64,000 nucleotides of DNA from positions 62,001-126,000 of the forward strand of contig NZ_JAKIKT010000006.1 of NCBI RefSeq assembly GCF_023349125.1. The letters are read 5' to 3'. Positions 29,691-38,053 of the stretch are shown here, piece by piece. Origin of the DNA: Shewanella corallii (GTDB taxonomy: Bacteria; Pseudomonadota; Gammaproteobacteria; Enterobacterales; Shewanellaceae). Position 1 is the stretch's first letter; each line of letters starts with the position of its first letter. A program made the position numbers and the translations under genes. The notes below the pieces were generated by a model, which was given only the letters and a program-made list of their open reading frames with translations, was not told the DNA's origin and searched no databases.

Positions 29691-30278
29691 TCATGCCAGA
29701 CTGTCGGCCAGCTGCTGAATCTGTTCCGGGGTGTTGACGTTAACAAAGGCCATGGGTTGATCGGCAAAACTCACCACGGCAACTTTATGCTGGGCATACC
29801 AAAGGTCAATTTTTCTGTCGCCGGCGTCGAGAAATGCCTGCATGGAGTCAAGCAGCTCAGGTTTTAGCAGCAGCACCACTGGTTGGTGACGCTTGCCATC
29901 ACTGGCCACTGCCATATCTGCGCCCTGAGACTCCAACTCTGCGACCATGCGGCTGGCCAGATCTGTAGGCAGCAAAGGACAGTCGCAGGGAGCCGTCAGC
30001 AAGTAATTGCCTTTGGTACGTTTCAGGGCACTGACCATACCGGACAGTGGGCCATGGAATCCTTCCTGCTCATCACAGAAAACCGGGAAGCCAAATGCTT
30101 CGTAGGCTTGCTGATTGCGGTTGGCATTAATCATCAGGTCTGCGGTTTGGGGTTGCAGCCGGTCGATGGCATAGCGGATCATTGGCTGGCCTTTCAGCTC
30201 AACCAGACCCTTGTCCTCGCCTCCCATTCTGCGGGCGCGGCCACCGGCCAGAATAACGGCCTCAACTTGTGATGACAT
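29691..30278 (-). CDS. mobA: molybdenum cofactor guanylyltransferase
   Basis: MobA transfers GMP from GTP to molybdopterin to make the bis-MGD cofactor of DMSO-reductase-family enzymes, which Shewanella-like bacteria use in anaerobic respiration. The 195-residue protein has the nucleotidyltransferase loop [19 protein letters not shown] (8-26), the conserved [13 protein letters not shown] and metal-binding APCDCPLL. Its start overlaps the end of the ABC ATPase gene by 17 bases, a strong sign of one transcript. Confidence 0.95.
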   Translation of the reverse strand: MSSQVEAVILAGGRARRMGGEDKGLVELKGQPMIRYAIDRLQPQTADLMINANRNQQAYEAFGFPVFCDEQEGFHGPLSGMVSALKRTKGNYLLTAPCDCPLLPTDLASRMVAELESQGADMAVASDGKRHQPVVLLLKPELLDSMQAFLDAGDRKIDLWYAQHKVAVVSFADQPMAFVNVNTPEQIQQLADSLA

Positions 30279-30969
30279 GCAAGGACTCCTCTTGTACCGA
30301 TCCCTGTTCAGTGTTGAAGGGACCAGAAGTAATGCGTTGATTTTCTATCTGCCACGTTTGGCGGCATAGCGCTGTGATACCACAGGTCTGGTGACTGCTC
30401 ACCAGCAGCCCCGTGCCCTGACGCTTGAGGGTGTGCACCATCTCCAGCACCAGGCGTCGTGACTCTTTGTCCATATTGGATACCGGTTCGTCCAGCATCA
30501 GCAGGTCGGGCTGAATAACCCAGGCCCGGGCAATCGCCAGACGCTGACGCTCGCCACCGGACAGGTTGGACGCATTGGCATCCAGCAGGTGTTCCAGACC
30601 AGCCATTTTGGCCGCGGCATCAACCCGCTGAGCCAGTAGTTTACCGGACATTTTTTGGTGGCGCCCGGCAAAGCTGAGGTTATATTTCACACTTCCCTCA
30701 TAAAGATAGGGGTGTTGATGCAGGTAAACCAATTTTCCCAGTTGCGGCGATTTCTGCCACCATTTGGTGTGGGTTTGTCCCTGCCATACCAGCTCACCGC
30801 TGGTGGCGGGAATAAGACCAGCCAACACCTTCATCAGCGTGGTCTTGCCTGTGCCGTTATCACCCTGAAGGAATATGGTATCGCCTTTGGCAAATTGCAG
30901 GGCGTCAGCCTTGAACAGCAGACGGTCACCGAATTGCATGCACAGCTTGTTGATCTTGAGTTGAACCAT
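30262..30969 (-). CDS. tupC: tungstate/molybdate-type ABC transporter, ATPase subunit
   Basis: The 235-residue ATPase has Walker [10 protein letters not shown], signature [14 protein letters not shown], Walker B LLMLDEP and an SSHQ switch histidine. It energises import by the adjacent permease and binding protein. TupC is assigned from those partners, not from the ATPase itself. It lies 11 bases after the permease gene and overlaps mobA, tying oxyanion uptake to cofactor synthesis. Confidence 0.87.
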   Translation of the reverse strand: MVQLKINKLCMQFGDRLLFKADALQFAKGDTIFLQGDNGTGKTTLMKVLAGLIPATSGELVWQGQTHTKWWQKSPQLGKLVYLHQHPYLYEGSVKYNLSFAGRHQKMSGKLLAQRVDAAAKMAGLEHLLDANASNLSGGERQRLAIARAWVIQPDLLMLDEPVSNMDKESRRLVLEMVHTLKRQGTGLLVSSHQTCGITALCRQTWQIENQRITSGPFNTEQGSVQEESLHVITS

Positions 30970-30980
30970 GACCGCCTCCG

Positions 30981-31688
30981 TCAGTGACTTCTTGGCTCAG
31001 ACCTGCCTCTGAGTGTCCCCAGGGCAAAGTTCAGCAGCAGTGACAGGATAAGTAACACCAGACCCAGAGCGATGGCCTGGGCGAAATCGCCCTTGCTGGT
31101 CTCCAGCGCGATAGCTGTGGGGATGTTACGGGTAACGAACATGATATTGCCGCCCACCATCATAGAGCAGCCAACTTCAGTGACAATACGGCTGAAAGCC
31201 ATCACGATAGCCATCAGCAGCGGTGCTTTCAGCTCACGGCAAAGTACCCAAACTGACGCAAGCCAGGAGGCGCCCAGGGTACGTGAGGTTTCCCAGGCCC
31301 GGCGGTCAACACTGGTAAAGGCGGCCTGGCTCATGGCGATCAGCACAGGGGCACAGATCATCATCTGACCAAGAATCATACCTTTTTGGGTAAACAGCCA
31401 GCGCAAATCCCCTAAAGGTCCCATGCGGGTCAGCAGCAGATAAGCAAGCAAACCGATCACAACCGTGGGAATAGATTGCAGTGTTTGCACCAGGTTAATG
31501 ACGGTCCAGCGTCCCGGGAAACGGGCAAAAGCCAATACAAAACCGAGTATCAGCGAGGGGATAAGAGTGATCAGCAGGGCTGCCAATGACACATTGAACG
31601 ACACCCCGATAATCGACCAGGTGTTGGGGTCAAGCGAAAACAGCAGACCAAAGGCCTGCTGTATCAGGGAAAACCAGCTTTCTGTCAT
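30981..31688 (-). CDS. tupB: tungstate-type ABC transporter, permease subunit
   Basis: The 235-residue inner-membrane permease is predicted to have about five or six membrane segments. Its cytoplasmic EAA-like loop (WETSRTLGASWLASVWVLCRELKAPLL region) contacts the ATPase. It is similar in size and layout to TupB permeases. The gene starts directly next to the tupA stop codon. Confidence 0.86.
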   Translation of the reverse strand: MTESWFSLIQQAFGLLFSLDPNTWSIIGVSFNVSLAALLITLIPSLILGFVLAFARFPGRWTVINLVQTLQSIPTVVIGLLAYLLLTRMGPLGDLRWLFTQKGMILGQMMICAPVLIAMSQAAFTSVDRRAWETSRTLGASWLASVWVLCRELKAPLLMAIVMAFSRIVTEVGCSMMVGGNIMFVTRNIPTAIALETSKGDFAQAIALGLVLLILSLLLNFALGTLRGRSEPRSH

Positions 31689-32516
31689 TTATTTTCCGTA
31701 AGTGGCCTTAAACAATTGCTCACCGTTAACACGGTAGCCATTGATCATCTGCTGTGCTTCATTAGAGATCAACCAATTGCTCAGGGCTTCTGCACCTTTG
31801 TGATTCAGATCAGGGTATTTCTTAGGGTTGATCAGAATGATTTGATAAGGATTCGCCAGCGCCTTACCGCCATCAAAGTCCACACCCAGGTTTACCTTAT
31901 TTTTGTAAGCAACATAAGTACCACGATCAGACAGAGTGTAACCCTGCAGTTCGTTGGTCATCTGCAGCGTCTTGCCCATGCCCTGGCCAACAGAGGTGTA
32001 GCCTTTAAAGTCAGGGGTGATACCGGCGTTTTTCCAAACAGCCAGCTCTTTCATATGGGTACCTGAGTTGTCACCACGGGAGATAAAGGTCTGGTTGGTT
32101 TTGGCAATCTTGGCAAAGGCTTCTTCAGCAGTCTTGCTGTCACGGATCTTGGCTGGGTCATTTTTAGGGCCCAGAACCACAAAGTCGTTTTCCATGATGC
32201 CGCGTGGCTGGATGCCATATCCTTCTTCAACAAACTTGGCTTCAGCAGCCGGAGCGTGAGTCATCACCACATCTACGTCACCTTGACGGCCCAGTTTCAG
32301 TGCTTTACCTGTACCTGTGGCAATAACCTGTACCTGGTAACCGGTTTCCTGCTCAAATTTTGGCAGCAGGTAACCCAGCAGGCCTGAGTTTTCGGTGCTT
32401 GTAGTGGTGGCCAGCTTAACAACCTGATCGTCGGCTTTGGCTGGCAGAACAGTTGCCATGGAAACGGCCAGGCCTGCGGTGGCAACCAGACTGAAAAGAC
32501 GCTTTAGAGTGAACAT
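31689..32516 (-). CDS. tupA: tungstate-type ABC transporter, periplasmic binding protein
   Basis: The 275-residue protein has a signal peptide (about 1-28, ending LPAKADD). LATTTSTENSGLLGYLLPKF follows; the TTTS stretch is the oxyanion-binding signature of TupA proteins, which favour tungstate strongly over molybdate. A later ISRGDNSGTHMKE segment supplies further anion contacts. It is first in a six-gene operon (tupABC-mobA-mobB/moeA-moaA). Whether it delivers tungstate or also molybdate in this organism is not decidable from sequence. Confidence 0.88.
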   Translation of the reverse strand: MFTLKRLFSLVATAGLAVSMATVLPAKADDQVVKLATTTSTENSGLLGYLLPKFEQETGYQVQVIATGTGKALKLGRQGDVDVVMTHAPAAEAKFVEEGYGIQPRGIMENDFVVLGPKNDPAKIRDSKTAEEAFAKIAKTNQTFISRGDNSGTHMKELAVWKNAGITPDFKGYTSVGQGMGKTLQMTNELQGYTLSDRGTYVAYKNKVNLGVDFDGGKALANPYQIILINPKKYPDLNHKGAEALSNWLISNEAQQMINGYRVNGEQLFKATYGK

Positions 32517-32749
32517 GTTTGCTCCTTGGGAATAAAAAAAGCGGGAATAATCCTTGTGGGCCGAGCAATAGCAAATTGAGTGCCAAACTGAAAAGTACCA
32601 TGTTCGGCAGGAAATTAGGCCGAAACTGTGACCTGTGTCCCGTAGTTGTCGAAAGTTCTCCGGACAAATTGTCTCAGCCTGCAGTTTCTATGGTTCATAG
32701 TGACCCTGGCTGAGTGGGAAGTGTTAGACTAGCTGAAAATTGAGTCAGA

Positions 32750-34144
32750 ATGTCCAATACCATGAGTCCGAGTGAAAACCTGATAAAGCCTTTGCCTTCT
32801 GCTGTTTCTGTGCTGATTGTCGACGATGAGCCCGGCATGCGAAGTTTCCTGAGCAAGGCCCTGTCCAAGAAATTTGCCCTGGTAGAGACTGCATCCAGCG
32901 TTGAAGAAGCTGAGCAATTGCGCAGTCGTTGCCATTTCGACCTCTTGATAGTGGATATTCGTCTGCCTGGCCGCAGTGGTATTGAATGGCATGAAGCGCT
33001 GGATGATCAGGAACGCCGTTCCGATATCATCTTTATGACAGGTTATGCGGACATTGAAGTGGCCATCGCCGCACTGCGTGCAGGGGCCTCGGACTTCATC
33101 ATGAAACCTTTCCATCTGGAGCAGATGATGAAGGCGGTTGATCGTTGTATTGAACGCCGTCTGCTCAAGCGTGAAAACCTGATGCTTCGCCGTGATGTGG
33201 CTATCGGCTATGCCAGCACCATTATCGGTAACAGTGAACCTATGATGGAAGTGAAGCGGGTGATTGAGCGGGTTGCTCCAACCAATGCCGTCGTGCTTAT
33301 CCAGGGCGAGTCGGGCACAGGTAAAGAACTGGTGGCCCGTCAGCTGCATCAGCTCAGTGGTCGCCAGGGACCTTTTGTACCGGTGAACTGTGGTGCCATT
33401 GCGCCTGAATTGCTGGAAAGCGAACTCTTTGGTCATACCGCCGGTGCTTTTACCGGTGCCAAGGGCAGTCGTGAAGGTCTGTTCAGCTTTGCCTCCGGCG
33501 GTACTATCTTCCTGGATGAGATCGGCGAAATGCCGCTGAAGATGCAAACCGCCTTGTTGCGTGTGTTGGAGCAGCGTGCCATACGCCCAGTTGGCGGTGA
33601 GAAAGAGGTGGCCATTGATGTGCGTGTGGTGGCGGCATCCAACCGTAATCTGGCTGAAGAGGTGGAAGCGGGTAACTTCCGTCAGGATCTTTACTATCGC
33701 CTCAACGTGCTGGATATCACTATTCCACCTTTGCGTGACAGAGCGGAAGATATCGTTGAGCTGACTCACTACTTCACTCTGCAGCTTTCTTCAGAGCTGG
33801 GCGTGCGGGAGGTGGTCTGGAGTCATGAAGATCTGCAAAAACTGCAGCAGTATGACTGGCCCGGCAATATCCGTGAGTTGCGCAATATGATTGAGCGCTG
33901 CATTCTGCTGGGTAAGCCCCCTGCAGAGTACTGGAAGCAACCTGTCCGCCAGGAAGTCGTTGCCGAAGGCGGTTACCCTCTGGAGTGGCCACTGAAGGAA
34001 GTGGAAAAGAGTCATGTGATGAAGGTGGTAGACGCCCATGGTGGCAACAAGTCGGCCGCAGCCCGTGACCTTGGGGTTTCCCGCAAAACCTTGGATCGCA
34101 AATATAAAGAGTGGTTCGACAGCGAGAGCGCGGACGGAGAGTAA
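32750..34144 (+). CDS. sigma-54-dependent response regulator (NtrC family)
   Basis: The 464-residue protein has an N-terminal receiver (about 20-135; phosphoacceptor Asp69 in LLIVDIRLPG, lysine in IMKPFH). The AAA+ domain has Walker A GESGTGKE, the sigma-54 contact loop GAFTGAK and Walker B GGTIFLDEIGE. The C-terminal Fis-type helix-turn-helix is NKSAAARDLGVSRKTLDRK. All parts look intact, so it should activate sigma-54 promoters on phosphorylation. It is followed after three bases by its partner kinase and is divergent from tupA. Target genes are unknown. Confidence 0.92.
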   Translation: MSNTMSPSENLIKPLPSAVSVLIVDDEPGMRSFLSKALSKKFALVETASSVEEAEQLRSRCHFDLLIVDIRLPGRSGIEWHEALDDQERRSDIIFMTGYADIEVAIAALRAGASDFIMKPFHLEQMMKAVDRCIERRLLKRENLMLRRDVAIGYASTIIGNSEPMMEVKRVIERVAPTNAVVLIQGESGTGKELVARQLHQLSGRQGPFVPVNCGAIAPELLESELFGHTAGAFTGAKGSREGLFSFASGGTIFLDEIGEMPLKMQTALLRVLEQRAIRPVGGEKEVAIDVRVVAASNRNLAEEVEAGNFRQDLYYRLNVLDITIPPLRDRAEDIVELTHYFTLQLSSELGVREVVWSHEDLQKLQQYDWPGNIRELRNMIERCILLGKPPAEYWKQPVRQEVVAEGGYPLEWPLKEVEKSHVMKVVDAHGGNKSAAARDLGVSRKTLDRKYKEWFDSESADGE

Positions 34145-34147
34145 CGG

Positions 34148-36304
34148 GTGGGGATCTTCCAAAAGTTTTTTGGCGTCAGCTATCAACAGATGAAAGCCAA
34201 GGTCAGGTATCGCATTCTGATTCTGACCCTGCTGCCTATCCTGCTGACTTTGGTCAGCCTGGTATTTATCACCATCTACTGGAATATCAGTTATACAGGC
34301 ACCCAGTTGTTTATGAAGGTAAAGGCCGATTTGGCCGTTGCCAACAGCATGCTTAAGGCGACCCAAAAGCAACAGCAACAAGCTTTGGAAGGGGTTGAGG
34401 AGTCCTTCAGTTTTCAGGAGGAGTTCAACAGCCTGTGCCGCGATGATGAAAGCCGGCTGGCGACCATAGCTGAAGATTTGGAAATCCAGCGCAAGGAACT
34501 GAATCTCGACTTCTTACGACTGGTGAGTGTAGCGGATGCCCAGGCGGACCCTGATCTGCGCCTGATGCTGGCTTACACCAGTGAGGGTAATCCCTATTCA
34601 GGTCTGATGGTACTCAATGAGCAGCGTCTGGCGCGCCTGAGCCCGAAACTTGCCGAGCAGGCCCGTATCGAGCTGGTACCCACCCAAAAGGCAGAAATGC
34701 CTAGCAAAAGATATGAAACCAATGGTTTGCTGAGCCGTACCCTGTTACCTGTGCCCAATGCTGACGGTGATGTGTTCTGGTATCTGGACGGCGGCATACT
34801 GTTTAACCGTAATACCAAGATAGTCGATACCATACGGGATCTGGTTTACGAGAAGGGGACTTTGCCGGAGCGTTCCATCGGCACTGTGACCATCTTCCTC
34901 GATAATGTCCGTATCAGTACCAACGTGCCTTTGCACTTTTTCCCCCGCCAGGGCGAAGAGCGTGGCCGCGCACTGGGCAGCCTGGTATCTGAAGAGGTGC
35001 GTTCCACAGTCCTGCTGGAGGGGAAAAACTGGGTTAACCGGGCCTTTGTGTTCGACGACTGGTTTATTTCCGCCTATGCACCTCTGACCGATATCCGCAA
35101 TCAACGTATCGGCATGATTTATACCGGCTTCTCTGAATCTCCGTTCGTCCATAACTATCTGCTGAATATTATTGAGCTGGGCACTATTTTGATGCTGGTG
35201 TTGTTTGTCTCAGGCTTGTTGGTTTATCGCGGTGCCTACAGTTTGCTGCAGCCGATTGAGCGTATTCACCACGTGGTCAACGCGGTGCAGGCGGGGCGTA
35301 ATGTGCGGATTGGCCCTCTGGGGCTGGAGCGGGAAAATGAACTTTCCAACCTGGCGGCGCAGTTCGACCTTATGTTGGATCTGCTGCAACAGCGTAATAC
35401 CCAGATTCAGGCTGCCGCCGAGCAGCTGGAGATGAAGGTTGAGGAGCGCACCCGCAGTCTGCAGCAAAAGACCAGAGAGTTGCAGCAAAACGTGCGTCTG
35501 TTGAATGAAACCCGGCAGCAGATGGTGGTTAACGAGAAGCTTACCGCTTTGGGTGAACTCACCGCGGGTATCGCCCATGAGATCAATAACCCAACTGCTG
35601 TTATTCTGGGCAATATGGAGTTGCTCAAGTATGAGTTGGGAGAAGGGGCAGAAACCGTCTCTGAAGAGATCGAACTGATTATTCAGCAGGTGGGGCGTAT
35701 CAGCACCATTATCCGCAGCTTGCTGCAGTACAGCCGTCCAGGCGAGTTTAACGCGCCGTTGGAGATGCATGAGCTGACACCTATCATCGAAGAGATGATG
35801 GTACTGGTGCGTCACTCCATCAAGCAGCAGGAGGTGGTACTCAACACCCAGTTGGAAGCCAACTGTTCGGTGGAGGTGAATCAGCCTCAATTGCTGCAGG
35901 TACTGATCAATCTGGTTATCAACGCCGCCCATGCAATGGAAGGGAAAGGCCAGATCTGGATCCGCAGTCGTAACTGGTATCGCAACGATGATCCGCAAGA
36001 TGAGCTGTTGGGTGTGCAAATCGAGGTGGAAGATGAAGGTCAGGGTATCCCGCCTGAGTTACTGAGCCGTATTTTCGACCCCTTCTACACGACGCGCAAG
36101 GATGGTACCGGACTTGGCCTGTCTCTGAGTTACGGCATTATCAAACGTATCGGTGGCACTATTGAGGTGGACTCAACTGTCGGCAAGGGTACTCTGTTTA
36201 CCATAGGTTTGTACCGTCACGCCCGTGAGTCTTCCGTCGGCATCTATGATGGGTTGCAGTTTGCGTCCGTGACCGCAGAAAAGGGCGGTGACAAGCCGAA
36301 CTAG
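34148..36304 (+). CDS. membrane sensor histidine kinase, partner of the upstream regulator
   Basis: The 718-residue kinase has a first membrane segment at about 23-45 and a large periplasmic sensor (about 46-330, cache-like, with LFMKVKADLAVANSM at its start). A second membrane segment lies near 338-360, then HAMP, a coiled coil and the catalytic core. The phosphorylated histidine is His477 in GELTAGIAHEINNPTA. The ATPase shows NLVINAAHAM (N box), DEGQGI (G1) and FDPFYTTRKDGTGLGLSL. This layout is like NtrB/DctB-type kinases paired with sigma-54 regulators. The signal is unknown. A terminator follows. Confidence 0.92.
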   Translation: MGIFQKFFGVSYQQMKAKVRYRILILTLLPILLTLVSLVFITIYWNISYTGTQLFMKVKADLAVANSMLKATQKQQQQALEGVEESFSFQEEFNSLCRDDESRLATIAEDLEIQRKELNLDFLRLVSVADAQADPDLRLMLAYTSEGNPYSGLMVLNEQRLARLSPKLAEQARIELVPTQKAEMPSKRYETNGLLSRTLLPVPNADGDVFWYLDGGILFNRNTKIVDTIRDLVYEKGTLPERSIGTVTIFLDNVRISTNVPLHFFPRQGEERGRALGSLVSEEVRSTVLLEGKNWVNRAFVFDDWFISAYAPLTDIRNQRIGMIYTGFSESPFVHNYLLNIIELGTILMLVLFVSGLLVYRGAYSLLQPIERIHHVVNAVQAGRNVRIGPLGLERENELSNLAAQFDLMLDLLQQRNTQIQAAAEQLEMKVEERTRSLQQKTRELQQNVRLLNETRQQMVVNEKLTALGELTAGIAHEINNPTAVILGNMELLKYELGEGAETVSEEIELIIQQVGRISTIIRSLLQYSRPGEFNAPLEMHELTPIIEEMMVLVRHSIKQQEVVLNTQLEANCSVEVNQPQLLQVLINLVINAAHAMEGKGQIWIRSRNWYRNDDPQDELLGVQIEVEDEGQGIPPELLSRIFDPFYTTRKDGTGLGLSLSYGIIKRIGGTIEVDSTVGKGTLFTIGLYRHARESSVGIYDGLQFASVTAEKGGDKPN

Positions 36305-36330
36305 GGTGACTAAGCAATCGGTATAAACGG

Positions 36331-36358
36331 AACCCCGGCTCAGGCTGGGGTTTTGTTT
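36331..36358 (+). terminator. intrinsic terminator of the kinase gene
   Basis: The stem AACCCC/GGGGTT, with an inner GGC/GCT extension, is followed by TTGTTTT, about 27 bp after the kinase stop. Confidence 0.8.
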
Positions 36359-36379
36359 TAGATGCACTTTTCAACAGGC

Positions 36380-36493
36380 AAAAAAAATGCCGGGAGAAAC
36401 TCCCGGCGAACGAGTGAGTGAGCATTGTCGTGCTTTCTTCAAACAATGAAGAATGAGAGGAACCAAACCTTGCAGGGAATAGCTCCGGAACGC
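36380..36493 (-). ncRNA. ryhB: RyhB iron-responsive small RNA
   Basis: The minus strand carries the RyhB core GAAAGCACGACAATGCTCAC (36418-36437), which differs by one base from the E. coli pairing core. A perfect 8-bp terminator stem and eight T follow (36380-36407). Its predicted +1 at 36493 begins GCG, like E. coli RyhB. RyhB is made under iron starvation and, with Hfq, down-regulates mRNAs of iron-using proteins such as succinate dehydrogenase and superoxide dismutase. The 5' part differs from enterobacterial RyhB and gives a length near 114 nt. Confidence 0.94.
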
Positions 36494-36499
36494 AAATAA

Positions 36500-36528
36500 A
36501 CAATAATCATTCTCATTATTGTTTGCAA
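36500..36528 (-). promoter_or_regulatory. ryhB promoter overlapped by a Fur box
   Basis: On the minus strand -35 TTGCAA (36523-36528), a 17-bp spacer and -10 TATTGT (36500-36505) precede the RNA. The 19-bp near-palindrome at 36502-36520 (minus strand AATAATGAGAATGATTATT) matches the Fur consensus and covers spacer and -10. Iron-loaded Fur would block transcription. Confidence 0.9.
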
Positions 36529-36605
36529 GCGGTAATTGTATTTATTTTGAACTTATTTAATAAGTGCTTATAAATCAATTTATTGAACCTCTGGTGAGGT
36601 GAAAC

Positions 36606-36633
36606 AAAAAAAGCCAGGCTATGCCTGGCTTTT
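36606..36633 (-). terminator. terminator of the yhhQ-GNAT unit
   Basis: On the minus strand a stem AGCCAGGC/GCCTGGCT with a 3-nt loop is followed by seven T, about 40 bp after the GNAT stop. Confidence 0.88.
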
Positions 36634-36670
36634 GCTGTTGTCTCAATCGACCTGTAGAGGAGAACTGAGG

Positions 36671-37126
36671 TTAGAGGCTCTTTCTCAGAGTCATCTTGTT
36701 GAGCTTGATATCATCATTGGCCGCCAGCGCGGTAACCTGATAACCGTTACTGACCAGCATGGTCAACATGGGCGCATAGCAGTTCATGGTCTTTACTTCC
36801 ATGCTCTGGTAGCCCTTCGTTTTGGCCCAACTCTCCTGAGCAACCAGCATAGACTTGGCTAATCCCAGATTACGGAACTCAGGTAATACTCCGCCCAACC
36901 AGCTGTAGAAGGTTGTATCGTCCAGCGCATAGCCCAGCTTAAAACCTGCCAGTTCGCCCTCTACGAAGCTCAGCAAGGCTAAATGTGGCTGACCCTGCAG
37001 GCGGGATACCAGGGCATCCAGATCATGACGGCTATCAAATTCTGGCAGGGCTTCAATCAGGCCTGTCAGAGTGTTCAGATGCTCGTCGCTGCAAAGTTCA
37101 ATATGTTCAATATGGCTGGCGTACAT
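36671..37126 (-). CDS. GNAT-family N-acetyltransferase
   Basis: The 151-residue single-domain protein has the acetyl-CoA-binding motif A region GGVLPEFRNLGLAKSMLVAQ (about 78-97) and a C-terminal NCYAPMLTMLVSNGYQ motif B, typical of GNAT enzymes. The acceptor is unknown. It is seven bases downstream of yhhQ, has a GAGGT ribosome binding site and ends at a terminator, so it probably shares the yhhQ transcript. Confidence 0.82.
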   Translation of the reverse strand: MYASHIEHIELCSDEHLNTLTGLIEALPEFDSRHDLDALVSRLQGQPHLALLSFVEGELAGFKLGYALDDTTFYSWLGGVLPEFRNLGLAKSMLVAQESWAKTKGYQSMEVKTMNCYAPMLTMLVSNGYQVTALAANDDIKLNKMTLRKSL

Positions 37127-37133
37127 GGTTACC

Positions 37134-37799
37134 TCAGTTCAATTGCTGTGTCGGAGATTGCTGAAGAATTCTGTCCTGCAACACCTTGAGTAACACACCA
37201 TAGGCTGGCAGGAAGAGTCCCAGGCTCACCATCAGTTTGAAACCATAGTCCACGGCTGCAATTTCCGGCCAATTGGCTGCCATAAAGGCATCGCTTGAGG
37301 CGTAGAAGGCGACGCTGAAAAACACCAGGGTGTCGATCAGGTTACCTACCAGGGTCGATGCTGCCGGGGCTACCCACCAGGCACATTCACGACGGATTCG
37401 GGCAAATACCGTGATATCCATCAGCTGACCCATCAAATATGCCGCAAAGCTGGCAAGGGCGATTCTGAACACAAAGCTGTTAAATTCAGCCAGTGCTTCT
37501 GCGCCCTGGAATTGACCGTTATGGAACAGGGCTCCTATCACGTAGGAGACGACCAAAGCCGGGAACATGGCCTGGAAAATAATCTTGCGAGCGGCTTCCT
37601 GTCCGAAAATACGGACGGTCAGATCGGTCGCCAGATACACAAACGGGAAGCTGAAAGCACCCCAGGTAGTGTGAAAGCCGAAGATCTGAAACGGTAATTG
37701 AACCAGATAGTTACTGGCGCAAATAATCAGAATGTGGAACCCGGCAAGCAGGAGTACAGCACGTTGGTGCTGCTGATCAGTGAGCATTAGCATTGTCAT
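37134..37799 (-). CDS. yhhQ: queuosine precursor transporter YhhQ
   Basis: The 221-residue integral membrane protein has about six membrane segments and belongs to the YhhQ/VUT family. E. coli YhhQ imports the queuosine precursors preQ0 and preQ1 used to modify tRNA. Family motifs include the GFHTTWGAFSFPFVYLATDLTVRIFG stretch near residues 38-63. The frame is open to 37916, but AAAAAGGT before the ATG at 37799 and family length place the start there. A long structured leader with a small overlapping reading frame precedes it. A GNAT gene follows after seven bases. Confidence 0.92.
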   Translation of the reverse strand: MTMLMLTDQQHQRAVLLLAGFHILIICASNYLVQLPFQIFGFHTTWGAFSFPFVYLATDLTVRIFGQEAARKIIFQAMFPALVVSYVIGALFHNGQFQGAEALAEFNSFVFRIALASFAAYLMGQLMDITVFARIRRECAWWVAPAASTLVGNLIDTLVFFSVAFYASSDAFMAANWPEIAAVDYGFKLMVSLGLFLPAYGVLLKVLQDRILQQSPTQQLN

Positions 37800-37882
37800 A
37801 CCTTTTTCATTGGAGCGGGGTGAGGGAACCCGCGACTTACTGCCTTTCGGGTCATGGACCCAAACAGGACTTTGCCGGTCAT
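37796..37882 (-). CDS. candidate 28-residue leader peptide overlapping yhhQ
   Basis: A 28-codon frame starts at ATG 37882 (MTGKVLFGSM...) and its TGA overlaps the yhhQ ATG as ATGA, the arrangement of translationally coupled genes. A weak GGTGA lies about 11 bases upstream. It covers most of the structured yhhQ leader. It has no similarity I recognise and may be chance within an RNA element. Confidence 0.3.
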   Translation of the reverse strand: MTGKVLFGSMTRKAVSRGFPHPAPMKKV

Positions 37883-37908
37883 TGTGCAGAATTTCACCGC
37901 TGACCGGG
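37800..37908 (-). promoter_or_regulatory. structured yhhQ 5' leader, candidate riboswitch or attenuator
   Basis: About 109 nt separate the predicted transcription start from yhhQ. Perfect or near-perfect helices are visible on the minus strand: CCGGTCA/TGACCGG (7 bp), GGGTC/GACCC with loop CAT, and GCGGGT/ACCCCGC just before the ribosome binding site. YhhQ homologues in other phyla are controlled by preQ1 riboswitches, but I could not fit the sequence to preQ1-I, -II or -III. Confidence 0.5.
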
Positions 37909-37914
37909 CGGCAC

Positions 37915-37942
37915 ATTATAGGGACAAGGTGGGGGATTGCAA
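37915..37942 (-). promoter_or_regulatory. yhhQ promoter
   Basis: On the minus strand a perfect -10 TATAAT (37915-37920), a 16-bp spacer and -35 TTGCAA (37937-37942) place the start near 37908. Confidence 0.7.
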
Positions 37943-38053
37943 TAGTATTGGCCCGACCAGTTGATTAATTTTGAAGCGGCTCACTACAGCGGATGGGTAA
38001 TAGGGGGCTGGGTTGCCAGAGTGAGCAATACACTCTGGCTTTGAATCGGGAGG

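Noticed and set aside
36599..36862. 87-codon plus-strand frame near the GNAT gene
   Set aside because: It is antisense to the GNAT gene and crosses its terminator.
37800..37850. tRNA-like 3' end in the yhhQ leader (GCGGGTTC arm)
   Set aside because: The T-arm-like hairpin has no matching acceptor stem, D-arm or anticodon arm upstream, so it is not a tRNA.
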